A stretch of 64,000 bases of DNA from Pyxicephalus adspersus (GCF_032062135.1 NC_092859.1:29067965-29131964), one strand, 5' to 3'; shown: positions 44,936-57,890, counted from the stretch's first letter. A program made the numbers and translations. Notes: generated from the letters alone by a model not told the origin.

Positions 44936-47900
44936 GTAATAACAATTTCTTTCAACTATACTTTTATTTTAATTATTTTACAGAAAAAAAACTATTTTTT
45001 TAGTTAGTTTTACATGAAACATGTTCTCAAAAGTTTCTAGCAATTTTTGTGACCATGTTTATGAATTTTGCAATTTCCACTAAATTAACTCTATTAACTG
45101 TCATGCAAGTCAGTAAAATGTTCTGCCAAAAACAGCAATTTCAAAAAAAAAGTTTTTTTTTACTTTGAATTTTTCAGGGGAATGTGCAGTCCTTTAACAG
45201 TTGGTAACCTTGAACTAAGCCAACATGAACATTAAATTTGAGCCAGCTGCATCAATTCAAGCCTTTCATGGAAGCCTTGAGGTTAACATGTTCTCAAAAG
45301 CCATATATTACACTGCTGGAAGTAGCCAGGAAAGAAAATGGAATAAGCCGAAGGGTCCGCATTTTTCGATCCTGCCTCCCTCCTGCCGAGTCGCCTTTAA
45401 AATCAGTCGTCATCCTTAACTTAGCGGCATCAGGTCCTGCAACCTTAACGACACAAATCCAATTGAAAGTGTAGTTACGCTGTGACTGCAAAATCAATGA
45501 TACATTAAGAGCCCGTGCGAGAAGTGAAAAGGTTTCCATCGTTTAGAGGTGTGGACCACTTTAAAAAAAAGTACCGTTATTGAGCTGGGAAAATGGCTTG
45601 ATAACGGCAGCCTTTTCATGGGGAAAGAATGGAATCGCCACAGGTTAGAGATTTAGCTGGAAAGAATCAACAGGGAGTCCCTTTTATTATTGCATTTACT
45701 GTCTTGTGAAAACATCTCTTTAGCTCTGCAATAGGGTGGCTATATAAATGTATATGACTATTGGCTTGGCCGGTACTGTGAAAAGACAAAGGAGATTGTT
45801 CAGAATCACTCACCGCTGGCAGCTAGAATACTATAAAGGTCAAGGAATAATCAAAATAATTATCCATATTTTTCTGTGTGACACAAATGTCAGCATTGCA
45901 TTCAAATTGGTGTCAGATCCAGCTGGAACCTATTCCTTGCAAGGCGTTAACTTGTCTGAACTCCTATTGTTAGCCAGACATCGACCAATGTATGCAACTG
46001 GTAAACTCTCTTATTTGTTTATTTTTTGGTCTTTGGACCAAAAGCGTTTTGATATATTTGTTTTAAACATGCCAAAAAAAGAAAGCAAAAGGCTGAATTA
46101 TAAACATAATGCTGTATTACTATCTACCTAAAGTTCTGACTTAGGGCAACTTTTGACAACATTACTGTGTGATTACATTGCAGAATGAACAGGGTTGTTG
46201 ATTTTTTTTTCTAAAGCTATTTTGTCTCCCTGTCAAATGCCTGGGGACCCTTTGTATTGTAGATTGTGTAGACAAGAACCCTACTGCAGCCATTCAGACC
46301 ACCAGTGATGGGGATTCTGGGTAAATCTTGATTTCTTCTTTTCTTTTCTTCCAACAACAATAGCAATATATTACAGTGATTTACAAGAACACATTTCCTG
46401 GAGATCCAGCTCTCTCCTCTGCTTTGGGATTAGTCCAGTGTATCACAAGATGTGAGTACCTAGTAAACACTAAAAGTGGTTATATATCATCAGGCCACTG
46501 TGTGTTCTTCAGAGTAGTGCTTCCAGCATGTTCACCCAAGTTTAATACAACCAGCTCATATTTCTTCCTTCTAGGATTCCCCAGGAGTAGATCATGCCTG
46601 AGTCTTAGTTTAGCTCCAGAGGAGCATTGATTTATCTATGTACATTAACCTGTAACTTCACTTTTTAGATCAAGAAAAATAAATACACTTTAAAAACACA
46701 GATGCAAAAAAACAATAATATATTTCATCAAATATTTACACTAGCAGGAAGGTGTCGCTTCGCACTGCTTTAAGAGATAGAAGCACAGTCTCGGTATTTC
46801 ATAGACCTAAATATATATGTCTTAGAGACATTATCCTTTTTCTTTACCATACCTGGTTGGAAGCTTGCAGTCCTGGTGCACATAACGACCAAATAATGGT
46901 TCAGAAGCTGCAATAGATTTGTGTAGTAGTGAAATCGAGGAGGGGGGAAGGAACAATGGTGAGCTGACAGTGCTACTTTGACACCTGCTCAAAGCAGAAC
47001 ACAGTCAACGTGTATTGATCAATGAAACAAGATAAGAGCATGGATCAATTCAAATCAGATAAGAGAATAGTGAATGGCTGCTTCCTTATACTATAGGGAA
47101 ACATAGGAATGATGTCTGCTTAACAGCTCATTAGCATTTAGTCTTTAATGGCCTTTAACCTCTGATGAGGGTTTTTAGACCACCAGCGTAATTGGCACAA
47201 GAAGATACAATGGCATTTGTCTATTTTAAACAAGTGATTCATCATTGCTAATGCAGGAAGCTGAAACTTGGTAATGAGAAAAATTAAAGCGAACAATTTA
47301 AATCATTTTTTTCCAAAATTTCAGACCAGGAAATCCAGAAACAAAAGTGAAGCTGTATAAAAGTAGAATAGATCTACATCTCAGGCCATGACTTAGAACA
47401 AGGTGGCAAACACAACTCAGATGTCTCAGATGTTCTGTGGCCTTTTAACCTACATATGTACATACACTGCAAGGAATTTAGTTTTGTATATGTGTTGCTA
47501 TTCTAGTTTTTCTTTTTTGGATTACAGAAAACTTTCCCCTTACATTAGATTAGGGAGGGGATGTTCTGTAGTCTAGTAGGGAAAACAGGGCAGGGCAGAC
47601 AATATTGCTTGAGACCATGGTGCAACTACAGGACTAGGGGAGTTTAAATAAAAATGTTAGTTCACAAAATTTTTTTTAGCTCACCCCAACATTGACCAGG
47701 GTGTGTCCAGAATAATGACCACCACAGCCACTGCAGCCATTTTGCAAGAGCTGTGTTTTAACATGTACAGCACAGTGAACTGCTAGAGCCACTGGTTTTC
47801 CCAGCACCGTAATGACCTGCCTGTGGCAAATCCAGAGCTATGCCTGTAAATCCCACTGTCAAAAACAAAGAGCACCCTCCAATTAAAATGACAGGCCGAG

Positions 47901-48354
47901 CGTCACGCAGCACCAAGGCCTAGAAAAGTGTTAGTGAAATCCCCCTCTCTTTATCCTCACACAGCCTTGGCAGCGGGAAACGCCACGAGAGAGAGGTGAA
48001 AATCTGCAGAGCAATAAAAAATGTGCAGCCGGATCCAAAAACTGGGTCTGTCTAATCTCAAGTGTGTATAATAGATGAGACAGCTGCTCAGCTACTGCTG
48101 GCGATTGAGAGCAGCGTTGACAGACGGAGACAGCTTGTGCTGCGTTTGCGTGTGACAGACCGCAAGCTGACGTCCATGTAGGCCACCACGAACACTTTAC
48201 AATGCAAATTAAGTATTGAATCTCCAGTTGTAGATTGGCCATATAACCTCATTACAATGCAATAATATAAAAAGAAAAAGCTATTTTCTAAAAAAAAAAA
48301 AAAAACCTGAAGGAGCTGAAATTTAGGCAAACTGTAAATCACACAGAATATATG

Positions 48355-48356
<2 letters not shown>
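44936..48356. other. Repeat-free DNA with candidate conserved noncoding blocks
   Basis: About 3.4 kb with no recognised repeat. 45190-45960 and 47880-48240 are notably complex and less AT-rich than the background. Examples are CCTGCCTCCCTCCTGCCGAG and GTACCGTTATTGAGCTGGG in the first, and CCGAGCGTCACGCAGCACC and ATGCAAATTAAGTATTGAAT, with an octamer ATGCAAAT, in the second. No exon structure is convincing. Conservation is the natural test. Confidence 0.35.

Positions 48357-48399
<43 letters not shown>
48357..48399. repeat. (AT)n microsatellite
   Basis: About 21 uninterrupted AT dinucleotides. Confidence 0.98.
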
Positions 48400-48401
<2 letters not shown>

Positions 48402-49140
48402 CCATCCAGTTGTCCATCCTGCTTTTTCCACTGATCTACATTATCGCTCTGCAAGAGGCATGGTGGGGCTGATATCAAGTTAAGTTCACTGCACTTCAAA
48501 AGCATCTTGGAAGATCCACCACAGCAGGTTTTGCTGCCCATCGCCATGTCTGACCTACTATTTGCTCCATTTAGGCTACAATTTTGGTTTTAGGGTCAGG
48601 ATTTTAGGGGAGAGGTGAAGGGTTGGGGGGACAAGTTTTAGGAGTGGCACAGTGATTTGCATTGAGCAGTGTGTTATTGTACATTTTTATGTTGAATGAC
48701 CTGTCAAGGGGTTGGTTCAAGTAAAAATAACCCAACACACAACAACACACAATGTGATATACTAACACAAGTGCAGTTTTATTTTCTGTAGTTCTGTTTA
48801 TCTGCAGTGTGAGATCCAAGGCACTACCCCCTCTGACTGAGTAATATGAGATTTAGTGATGTCACTAATATTCTGCTCAATGCTGTTTTTTGCTGGATAC
48901 TCTGACACACAAAGATGGCGGACTTTCATCATGGTAATAATGGGAAAAAAATTAGCATACCTGGGAACATTTGGGGGAGTAATAGGCTTGGGATTTTTCC
49001 AGGTCGGTGAGAAAAAGATAGTGGCAATTTGGGGTATTGCCAATTGAAATAGGTGTCCAGTAAAAAGATCTGGGACTTGATCTGGAAGGCAAGCAACATA
49101 CTATAAGAATGACATGTTGCATATATAGAGTGGCATTCAT
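48400..49140. other. Unique DNA, no gene seen
   Basis: No recognised feature apart from short G-rich text near 48600 (GGTTGGGGGGAC). Confidence 0.45.
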
Positions 49141-49275
49141 AAATAGGCTTGGAAACTAACACTTTGCCTTGCAGTGTTGGGGTCCTAGGTTCAAATCTCA
49201 GTCTTGAGGAGGTTTCCTCTGAGTTTTCTGGTTTCCCCTACACTACCAAAAACATGCAATTAGGCCTCATTCTTA
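49141..49275 (+). repeat. SINE with tRNA-like head, truncated
   Basis: GGTCCTAGGTTCAAATCTCA contains GGTTCAAATCT (49188-49198), a good match to the Pol III B box (GGTTCRANNCC). It is followed by a GAGGAGGTTTCCTCTGAG and GGTTTCCCCTACAC body like that of the copy at 53036-53530. The A-box region is decayed and the tail is missing. Confidence 0.6.
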
Positions 49276-52200
49276 TTATGAGCAGGGCAATGCTGTGCAC
49301 CTCACATAGTGTATGATATGCAAGGACATAAGGCATTGCATAGAAAGCAAAGTTTGATGTCCCCAATGATGTGATTCACTGAAGTGCATTTTGCCAATAC
49401 ACAGCTGCATGCATGTATTGCCCCATTCAAAGTAATAAATAAAGTCAGCATCACAGCAGACCGGGACTGCAGTATAATGCATAGCAACACGGTTTTCCTA
49501 TAGTGGAAATGAAACATTAGGTCAATTGGCTATATCAGAAATTGTTCAATACAAACTGTACAGTTGTGATAATATATAAAATCATAAAACAATAATCTTA
49601 AAATAAACAAAAAATGTGCATGGCTAAATTAAGCAGATTGGGGAGCATGGTAAACTTTGGTCCAGACTATGGTATACTTAACATAATGTACAGAGTGCAA
49701 TACATGATAAAATTTAGGTAAAAAAAAAAAGTATTTTGGTCTAAGCTGAAGTTTTAGTTCTTTGGCTGGAGCCCTTCTTTAGACACAAATGTCATCTGAT
49801 TAGCTTCTGGAACCTGAAAAGTGCATTTTTATAAATCTTTAAAATATTTTACAGTTCTGGATGAAAAAGGATAGCTGTTTTGAGTAGCAGAAGGCTCTTG
49901 TGTATGTTTTCACTGACCATGTTGTTTGTATGATTTCATAGAACTGCCGCCAAATGTTTGATCGTGGAGTAACACATTGCAGGCCCATCTGGTGATGTAA
50001 GGGTCAGTGCCTTATGCAGGAAACTTAACAGAATATAAAGATCTACCATATTCTAGAATCTAGTGATAAGAAAACATATGTCGAATCTATACCATCTCAC
50101 CCAGAAAGGATATGTTTATTTTTACCCTTTTATCCTTGAAAGATTAAAACTCATTTTGCAGCTTGTGATAAAAACAATATACAGTAAAATACAAACTTGT
50201 AGTCTACAAAACCTCTACCAGGCTGAACAAGGAAGCCCAGAACAATAAAGCTAAAATGAAAATATAGGCTGACAATTAAGTTGTTGTCGGAGGCTATGAT
50301 GGGTTCTCTGAGTCACTGATGGGTGACAGCCAGTTGCAGGTAAACCCAGGTATAGTATAAAAAACAATAAACGATATCCAGATGGAGGTTAAGCACAGGG
50401 TCAGAGCAGGCAACAGAGAGAACCTATGGGTACCCTGAGCCATAAACAAAATCAATCCAAAGCACAGAATAACCGGGCAAACACAAGATAAACAATTCCC
50501 TAGATAAGACACAGGATGAATGTACTGCGGACTACTTAAACACTGCAGTATGATCTCTAATGCCAAGTAACATTAAGCAGACAACAATTGTTACAGTTGG
50601 GTTCCTTGAATTGCTAGAAAGAAAAGTGCACTTATCTATTTCCAGATTAAAATAAAGAGAACTTGGACAGGTAGATCTTTATTCAGTCCTTTTTTTTCTC
50701 TGCCACTTCTATTCCCTCTTACCACTAACAAAGATAGGCATCTTTTTACTACTATCCACATTAACACTGTGCCTTTGGTCTACTTTGCTGAAAAGTAAAC
50801 TTTTACAGCATTTTACTTTTAAAAAAGAGCGAGGTAAAGTTAGGACCATGCTTGTAGGTATGTGTGTCCTCTTTGTTCAGCTCATCACTTGTCACTATCA
50901 CTACCTGTCACTGGGCAAAAAAGAAGGAAAACCTTTACAGTATGAAAAGACATTTTTTAGACTTAGGGGGTTCAACTGCACTTTTCTGTCATGGAGACCT
51001 TGGTATCAATGTTTTCCCATCAATGCATTTTTGTGTAGATTGTTTCACAACATTCATAGAAATAAATTATACTACATTTAGTGTAAGGCTCTGAATTTCA
51101 TATAAGAGGAAGAATGTTCTCCCCCCAATAAAACACATAAATTAGGAAAAGTAATAAAATGCATATAGAGCCTCCTATGATATGCCTATGTTTGATGCAG
51201 CTTGCAGCACAATTATAAGTGCCCCCTTTGTTTCTCTAATTTCCATCTTAATAACTATTTCTCCATAGAAGTACCTGCTTCACCAGCAGTGATAGAGTTT
51301 CCAAAACTACAGTATATTAAGAAAATGTTAACAGGTATAGTGCAAAAACTGAATAGTGTAGCAAAAGATGTGTGATGGTTGCAATTTATAGACATCAATT
51401 TCAAATGTTATTGCTACCTTTAAAAAAATTTTAAAAAATGTAAAAAGCTTTGGCCCCCTGATTTGTTGGGGCCCCATAGTAGTCACAGACTCTGCAAATG
51501 CCAACTAATATACACAGATATCAGAATAAAATGGCTGCTTTTAACTTGATTTTGATTTGTTCCAATTTGGCTTTACGTTCTTTGGGCTGTTTTTGGGTTA
51601 CTATTGCATTCAGTTTAAGTTGTATGGGGCACAATACCAGAAGTCATGAAAACAATAAAAATATAAATAGAAATATATTATAATAATAAAAATATAATAA
51701 TATAAATGAAAATATAAATTGAAAGTTATTTATCAGTACCAATCATCAGTTTATTTCTTCTTTAAAGATGCAAAATATTTCAAAAGCATTTCAAACAGAT
51801 CCAAAAAAAAATCACCAAATGCATGGCATTAGTATGGATGTAAAAAAAGTTTTTCTTTAAATGCATATAAAAACCACAAGTATTTGTAAGGATAGAAGTG
51901 TAAATTGACATTCCATTTTGATATAAGATTCCCTGTAGCTTCATTAATTTCCTCCCAGTGGTGTACCAATAACCTTCGGCAAGGTCATATGGAAAGCTAT
52001 GCTTGGATTCACACCGGGGAAGTTTTAAAATGGATACAATACATTCTCTAAAATGAATTTTCACATGTACTGCTGGTACCCCTTGGTACCTTTGTGGGCA
52101 GTAGTACCAGGGGCTCTTCTTTGAAAAAGCTATTTACAGTACAAAGTGAAGTAGACTATTTAAAGCAACCAAAAATTAGTTTTCCAAATCTGAGTAATCT

Positions 52201-52510
52201 AAAAGGGAATAAAAAGCTGAAATATGATCAGGTTTTTATGAGTAGGGTTTGTGTTATGGCAAATACAGACTGCTTTAGGATGTGTTAGTGAATTTCAGAT
52301 CATCATGAGGCACATCTGAGCTCTACGGGCCCGTAGTTGGCTCTCAACTAAGCTGCATCAAGCTGCCTCTGTTTTACAATGACTTTTATGTAGAGAAAAG
52401 CAGTTCTAAAGAGAACAGAAAACTACACAGGCCCCAACTTTGCTACACAGAAGGACACTATGAGATCACAAATGGATTTTTTTGAGTACCATGAGCCAGA
52501 TCCTCCAAGT
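49276..52510. other. AT-rich DNA, no gene; one doubtful repeat fragment
   Basis: Mostly unique AT-rich sequence. 50290-50570 (GATATCCAGATGGAGG, CTATGGGTACCCTGAGCC, GATAAACAATTCCCTAG) resembles a fragment of a frog transposon or LTR, but this rests on recollection only. The ATAAATATAA-rich tract near 51650-51720 is simple sequence. Confidence 0.45.
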
Positions 52511-52807
52511 CAGTGTTTCTCAGTGTTTCCTTGTTAACAAGGGGGAACCCCTGAAATACCTCACTGGTCTTCAGTGAACCCCTACTATAATTACTATATC
52601 CACAGCTCACAGTACATTAGTGTCCTGGTCAGGAGGAATGTCTCTTTCATCGCTGGCCAGTGGAAATATTATCACTCTTATAGGTCGCCAAAAAGATCAT
52701 TGGTGTTAGTTAGACCTGAGAGACACAAATTGCTCAGTGCTCTAGGAACCCCTAGCTAACTCTGAAGAAACCCTAGATTTCCACTGATGCCTGGTTGATA
52801 AGCACTG
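52511..52807. mobile_element. hAT-type MITE with CAGTGTTTCTCA ends (copy 2), 8-bp target duplication
   Basis: The left end CAGTGTTTCTCAG and the right end GGTTGATAAGCACTG are inverse; length 297 bp. Flanks are CTCCAAGT (52503-52510) and CTCCATGT (52808-52815), with 7 of 8 matching, as expected of hAT. It is homologous to 41674-41949. Confidence 0.85.
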
Positions 52808-53035
52808 CTCCATGTGGAGCTATTGTTTTTACGACTTGTATAACCACAACTTGTAAGTGAATCTATTTTGTGACTTCTGGATTAAGTATGATAGGGTACA
52901 ACCCCTGTCAAGTTGTACTGCAGTCTGACTCTCTATTGGGAGGATTCACCCTCTCTATTTTTACTTATCACCATTGTCATCAAGTGATCCTAAAATGTTA
53001 CAGTTTTAGAGGAACAAAGGGTGAATTTTCTAAAA

Positions 53036-53530
53036 GTGAGGAGAATGTGCATGGAGTTTGCAGGTTCTCCCTGTGTTTGTGTGGGTGTCCTCCCATATTC
53101 TGAAAAAATACAGTTATGGTTAATTGGCTTCTCCCTAAAATTGGCCTTAGAACAGGCATGGACAAGCTACCACCCGCGGGCCGTATACGGCCCAATAGGG
53201 ATGTTTCTCCGGCCCTTTGGATCCCCAGGATCTGAGCCTGCAATGGGAGAGTGGGCGGACTGTCACTGCACACAACCCGCCCACTGAACATTAAGTCATG
53301 ATGGCATAACTCCGCCCACTCTCCCATCTGCCCAGCCCCTCTGTCCAATTTTATTTTTAGATTTTGGCCCCTGACTAAAAAAGTTTGCCCACCCCTGGCT
53401 TAGACTTTAATAATGACATATGACTATGGTAAGGACATTAGATTGTAAGATCCTTTGAAGGACATGACAAGGGACTTTGTAAAATGCTGAATAATATGTT
53501 GGCACTATATAAATATTAGATAATATTAAT
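53036..53530 (+). repeat. SINE-like repeat split by a hAT MITE
   Basis: The left part, GTGCATGGAGTTTGCAGG ... GGTTAATTGGCTTCTCCC ... AAATTGGCCTTAG, continues after the insertion as CTTAGACTTTAATAATGACA ... TTAGATTGTAAGATCC ... AATAATATGTTGGCACTATA. It lacks its tRNA-like head. This is the best body-plus-tail copy of the family in the window. Confidence 0.75.
53153..53397. mobile_element. hAT-type MITE nested in the SINE
   Basis: The left end CAGGCATGGACAAGCTACC and the right end AGTTTGCCCACCCCTG (inverse CAGGGGTGGGCAAACT) frame 245 bp. Flanks CCTTAGAA (53145-53152) and GCTTAGAC (53398-53405) agree at six of eight positions and match the SINE target text. The interior holds TGAGCCTGCAATGGGAGAGT, shared with the MITEs at 757-1189 and 61851-62202. 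Confidence 0.85.
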
Positions 53531-55093
53531 ATTGTGAAGAGAAAACACCCCTTACCTCTTCCCATTAAAATTTGCCAGTAAGGTAATTAACTCACAGTTA
53601 CAATTTTCCCTCAATTTAGGACACAATTTATAAAACAGCTAACCAGACATTCCCTCAAAACATTTTAGGAAAAATATGTGTTGCATTAAAAAGTTAAAAG
53701 TCCCATAAATTATGATACAGGTTAAAGGGTTATGGTCTATAAAGAGAAATATCCACCTGAAATATAAGAAGAATATGTGTAAGTTCAAGCTTCTTTAATA
53801 TCCAAACATAGCAGATTAAAACATATATTAAAAACGCGTTTCGTGACTCTCATGGTTGCTTCATCAGGAAGCTATAAAAGTGGAGAGATAGGTACATGTA
53901 TGTCTACCTTCCGAATCTTATAATTTCCAGAAGGTCAGCAATGTCAGTCCAAATTTCTCTTAGAAAAGGTTTAGAACATTTTAGGCTGACACTGCAGTGT
54001 TAAAACATGGACTTATCTCAGAATCTTTTGGCATTTAGTCAGCCATATTTAAAAATAAATCCAAGTCAAGGCAGAGATAGTTCTTCTTCCTCCATAACTA
54101 TCCAGGTTAATCTTGATATGATCTCATCAACATGGCTTAGAATTTTTGGCAACACAGATTGCATTTCCTATTTTATAATTAATGTCTCAGTAATGATACT
54201 GTTTAGGCTCAGGTTTCATGTTGACTTGCACTCAAAAAACAAACATAAATATTCAGGTAGTCTCCTTGGAAACTGTGGTTGCCATGGTAATTGCTTGAAA
54301 TTCTTTTTTGTTCTATACTGTATTTGGCTTGTCATATGTAGGGACAGGTGGAAAGCAAAGTAGTCCTCAACTTTCCAAAATTATAAAACCATCAAGTTTT
54401 TTTTTTGTGTTTGTTTATGATTAGAATGTTGCCCAGTAAATAGTTATTAGTTTGGAAAGTCTGAAAATATAGTAGTTTGTATTGAGTTATTTTGTCTGCT
54501 AGGGATGTGGACGTTATTTTGTATATTCAAATATTTTTAGTAAAAGTAAAAAATACTTTTCATAAAATGACTTTTATAAAATGACATAAATGACTGATTG
54601 TTACCTACAACAACCAATCAGACTGTACTTTGCTAATATCAGAGTAGTGCAAAATAGATTGTGCTTGGTTGCTATGAATTACTACACCTAGAGTGATAAC
54701 TGTTTACTGAATTAGTATGAATATGTTTTTTCTTTGTTCCAGTCTTCCAAGGAAAGGACTGTGGATGGAGGTTAGACCTAGTCAGGAGTTAGATTTCATA
54801 TAACGTTTATTGAAATTCAGCGAAACAGAAATATTTTAAATCTTGAAAAATACATTTTTTCTCCCAGCTTTTGACAATGTTCCTCGGGGGTGTGGCTTGT
54901 TTTGTCTTCCATGACAACCAAAGTCTTCACTTCCCCAGAGGAGCTTAGTTACAGCTTACTTGTGGCACGGGCTGCTAGTTGACTTTAATATTAGCTGCAG
55001 CAATGGTCCACGGCTGTAACATGTGTCCTCTGGCTCTAACCAACTCTGATTTGGTGCCAAAGCCCAGCCCCCTTTTCTCTCTCTCTCTCCAGA
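53531..55093. other. Unique DNA with one weak inverted repeat
   Basis: No gene. At about 54594-54705 ACAACAACCAATCAGACT is mirrored by GTGCTTGGTTGCTATGAA, probably a small MITE of the type containing CCAATCAG...TTGGTTGCTATG. Otherwise nothing is recognised. Confidence 0.45.
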
Positions 55094-55763
55094 CAGGGGT
55101 GACAAACTCAAATCACATAAGGGGTCGAAATCTAAAACACAGGCTAAGAAGCGGGCCGACTTTTTAATAAGATACATAGGTTAAGTAGAAGTATAGATTC
55201 TTCCTTGCCCTGAGACACTATACCACACGCCATCCTCGTTCATTAATCAGGTTCTGAAAATAAGAACGTTTGTCTTTGTAAAGCATCAACATATATTCGC
55301 TTTCCTATGTTTCAATAAATTGTCTCCCTTCTGCATCAACTTTTCTTTTGTTGGACATTTTGGGAGTAATTGCTTTTTTGTTCTTAGCAGCTTTTTCCTG
55401 AGGTTTGTGTACCTGACCTTTCCTGGCCTGTCTATGTGAGGGTAATGGAGGCAATGACTATGCTGAGGTGTAGATCTGTGTCTCTGAGTCTGGAGACATT
55501 GCTAATGCAGTAGAATCTCACTGAGATTCCATACCTGGAGCAGCAGCAGCATTCTAATGGCAGCATGATAGGGACTCTGGCACGTGCTTAGTGCTGGGTC
55601 TCGGCAGGCACTTGTGTGGACCGCCCTGCTTCTACCTAGCTTTTTGGGACTGGGTCCGTCTGCCTGCAAATGTTAGGAGCTTGGTTGCGGCACAGTCACC
55701 ACGGGCCACATAAAATGGCCAGATGGGCTGTATTCGGCCCGCAGATCTTGTGTTTGACACCTG
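55094..55763. mobile_element. hAT-type non-autonomous element with CAGGGGTGACAAACTCAA ends
   Basis: The left end CAGGGGTGACAAACTCAA and the right end TTGTGTTTGACACCTG are inverse copies of the common vertebrate CAGGGGTGTCAAACTCAA terminus. Length is about 670 bp. The 8-bp flanks do not match well, so the duplication has decayed. Near the right end, GGGCCACATAAAATGGCC and GGGCTGTATTCGGCCC are typical of this group. Confidence 0.75.
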
Positions 55764-56190
55764 TGCTTTAGTTGAAAAACTGCTGAACGTTGTCCTGTAG
55801 CATTTGCCCTCCTACACTGGGCCATTCTTTTTTAAAAGGGTTTCAGGCCATTCTTTCCAGGACGATGAGCTTAGAAAGCTATGAAAAATCATCAACATTA
55901 CAAAAATAAACTCAGTTTACTGAGACTAACTACTATATTATATATATACAATGATCTGGATAAATGAGATCCTTCACAGATCTATATGTAAGGTATCAGT
56001 ATTTGTATCTATGTAAGGTATCAGTATTTGTGGCAATCAGTGGAAGAAAAGGCACTGGGAGTTTTTCCCCACTGAACATATGCTGGCTGGGTTGGCAAAA
56101 CCTCTCGAAACAGAAAGTCAAATAGCAATTAATACCCAATGGAAATTGTAATCATTCCTCACTAAATAGAACTAAGTAGAAAAGTGCAGT
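55764..56190. other. AT-rich DNA, no gene seen
   Basis: A 20-base imperfect duplication (TATGTAAGGTATCAGTATTT at about 55984 and 56012) is the only structure noticed. Confidence 0.5.
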
Positions 56191-56475
56191 ACCAGGGTTC
56201 CATATTCAAAACTTGGCCAGGACACTATCTTAATGAAGGTTCTATATTCTCCTCATACTTATGTGCGTTTCACTTGGGAACCATAGTTTCCTCCCAAAAA
56301 AATATTGACAGGTTTACTATCTCCCCCCAAAAACTGACATTTGACTATAGAGGGGCTGCTACATATTGAACTCCTCTGAAGGAGGAAATTCTTGATAATA
56401 AATATCATTAGATTGTGAGCCCCTTTGCGTAATATGTTGGTGCTATATAAATATTGGGTAATAATAAGAATTTTA
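56191..56475 (+). repeat. SINE-like repeat, decayed full-length copy
   Basis: CCAGGGTTCCATATTCAAAA corresponds to the decayed B-box region, followed by GGCCAGGACACTATCTTAAT. The tail reads TTAGATTGTGAGCCCCTTTG and CGTAATATGTTGGTGCTATA. Same family as 49141-49275 and 53036-53530. Confidence 0.7.
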
Positions 56476-57779
56476 ATAATATGAATACCTGTGATTAATT
56501 ATTAAAAAATTAAAAAGCTCCAACTGTCACTCAGCAAGGGAAGTGACAAATCACTCTCCAGAGGTAATGTTCTCACAAAATGCACTGATCCTTCTCTGGG
56601 AGATAGGGGTTTTCACTGTTACTTGGTCTCTATTAGAAAGAGCAATATAAACTTTTATGCAGCCTTCCCTGAAATAAATAATTATTTTTTGTTGCGACTT
56701 CCATTGGGTTTTAAACCTGAACCCATCTCTAAAAGCAGCTGTGTCAGCAAACTCTTAGAATTAGCCCACACTAGCAGTTTTTGCCTGCAGTTTCCCTGCT
56801 TAAAACCATTTGCAAAAAATGGTTAACATTGGAAAAAACTATTATGTTTTAGTTTTTTGGTTCAGGTGGTTGGTGATGGCATCCACCAACTGAAACTGCT
56901 TGTCAGTGCTTATGAAAGCATTTTTTAGCATTTTTTTTCCTAGCAGTTTCAATTCAAAAGTGAAAAAAAACGCATTGCTTTTGTAGCCAATTGCAAACTG
57001 CAACCTAAACTGCAACCCACAATTGCAAACCTAAACTGGCATTTGCATACACCTGAAAAAGCCTTGCAGTTACCACCTGTTACTACCCCCAGGCACCTAG
57101 CAGATACCAGCAGTGCATAGGAGCAATAAATGCTGCATTTTTTTTACAACTGTTGAACTGATCCATAATGTGTACAACATCATAGCAAACCATTACTGTT
57201 CCAACCTGTTCTTATTCAGTTAACACACAGCTACTTGGTCTTAGATTGCAAGCCTCAAACCAAACAAGTGTTTATGTACCGGTATATTGATAGGTGTGTG
57301 GAGAGCTCCCCCTAGTGTTAGACAAGTCAAACTACCTGACTGATTAATGAGCCATGTCTTCCATTACTAATCATCTTAGAACAAAGACTGCAGGTTTGCT
57401 TTAAAAATAGAAAAAAAAAAACACCAGCACATAAAATCAGGCGCTATGCACACATACTGCTGTGCCTCTTAAATTTGCACAGCGATGAGTGACTTCCATA
57501 TTGTACAGTTCCTAAATGTCCCTCTTTTGGAACCAAATCCCTCTGTCCCCTTTCTATTGCCTATTTTTCATATGATTAATCGAGCTCTCAATAAATGCAC
57601 TATTACAGCTCTACTACTGCCCTCGGGCAAAGAGCAAAATTTCACAGGATTGTACAGTGTGTCAAAACCCAGAATTCATTATAAGGAGCCCAACACTCAC
57701 TGTACTATATATATATGGAGGAGCAACATTGTCACCTTAGAATAGGACTATAACTACAACATGTCTTCATTCTCCTTAT
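56476..57779. other. No gene; probable decayed MITE at 56750-57085
   Basis: 56750-57085 (TTAGCCCACACTAGCAGTTT, GCTTGTCAGTGCTTATGAAA, AAAAAACGCATTGCTTTTG, GGCATTTGCATACACC) resembles a frog MITE rich in GCAGTTT/AAACTGC motifs. The remainder is unremarkable. Confidence 0.4.
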
Positions 57780-57890
57780 TATTACTTTTATTAACTTGTA
57801 TTTATAAAGGGCCAAAATGGCAGCACTTTACAAAGTCCATAGTCATATCCCTAACTGTCCCTATCTCCATACCATATGGGGTATTCTATA
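57780..57890 (-). repeat. SINE-like repeat tail, reverse orientation, decayed
   Basis: TTGTATTTATAAAGGGCC, GCAGCACTTTACAAAGTCC and ATAGTCATATCCCTAACTG match, in reverse complement, the tail GGACTTTGTAAAATGCTG at 53480. Confidence 0.5.

Noticed and set aside
49141..49275. Functional tRNA gene
   Set aside because: Only a B-box-like motif is present. No cloverleaf or acceptor stem can be drawn, and the flanking text matches a SINE family.
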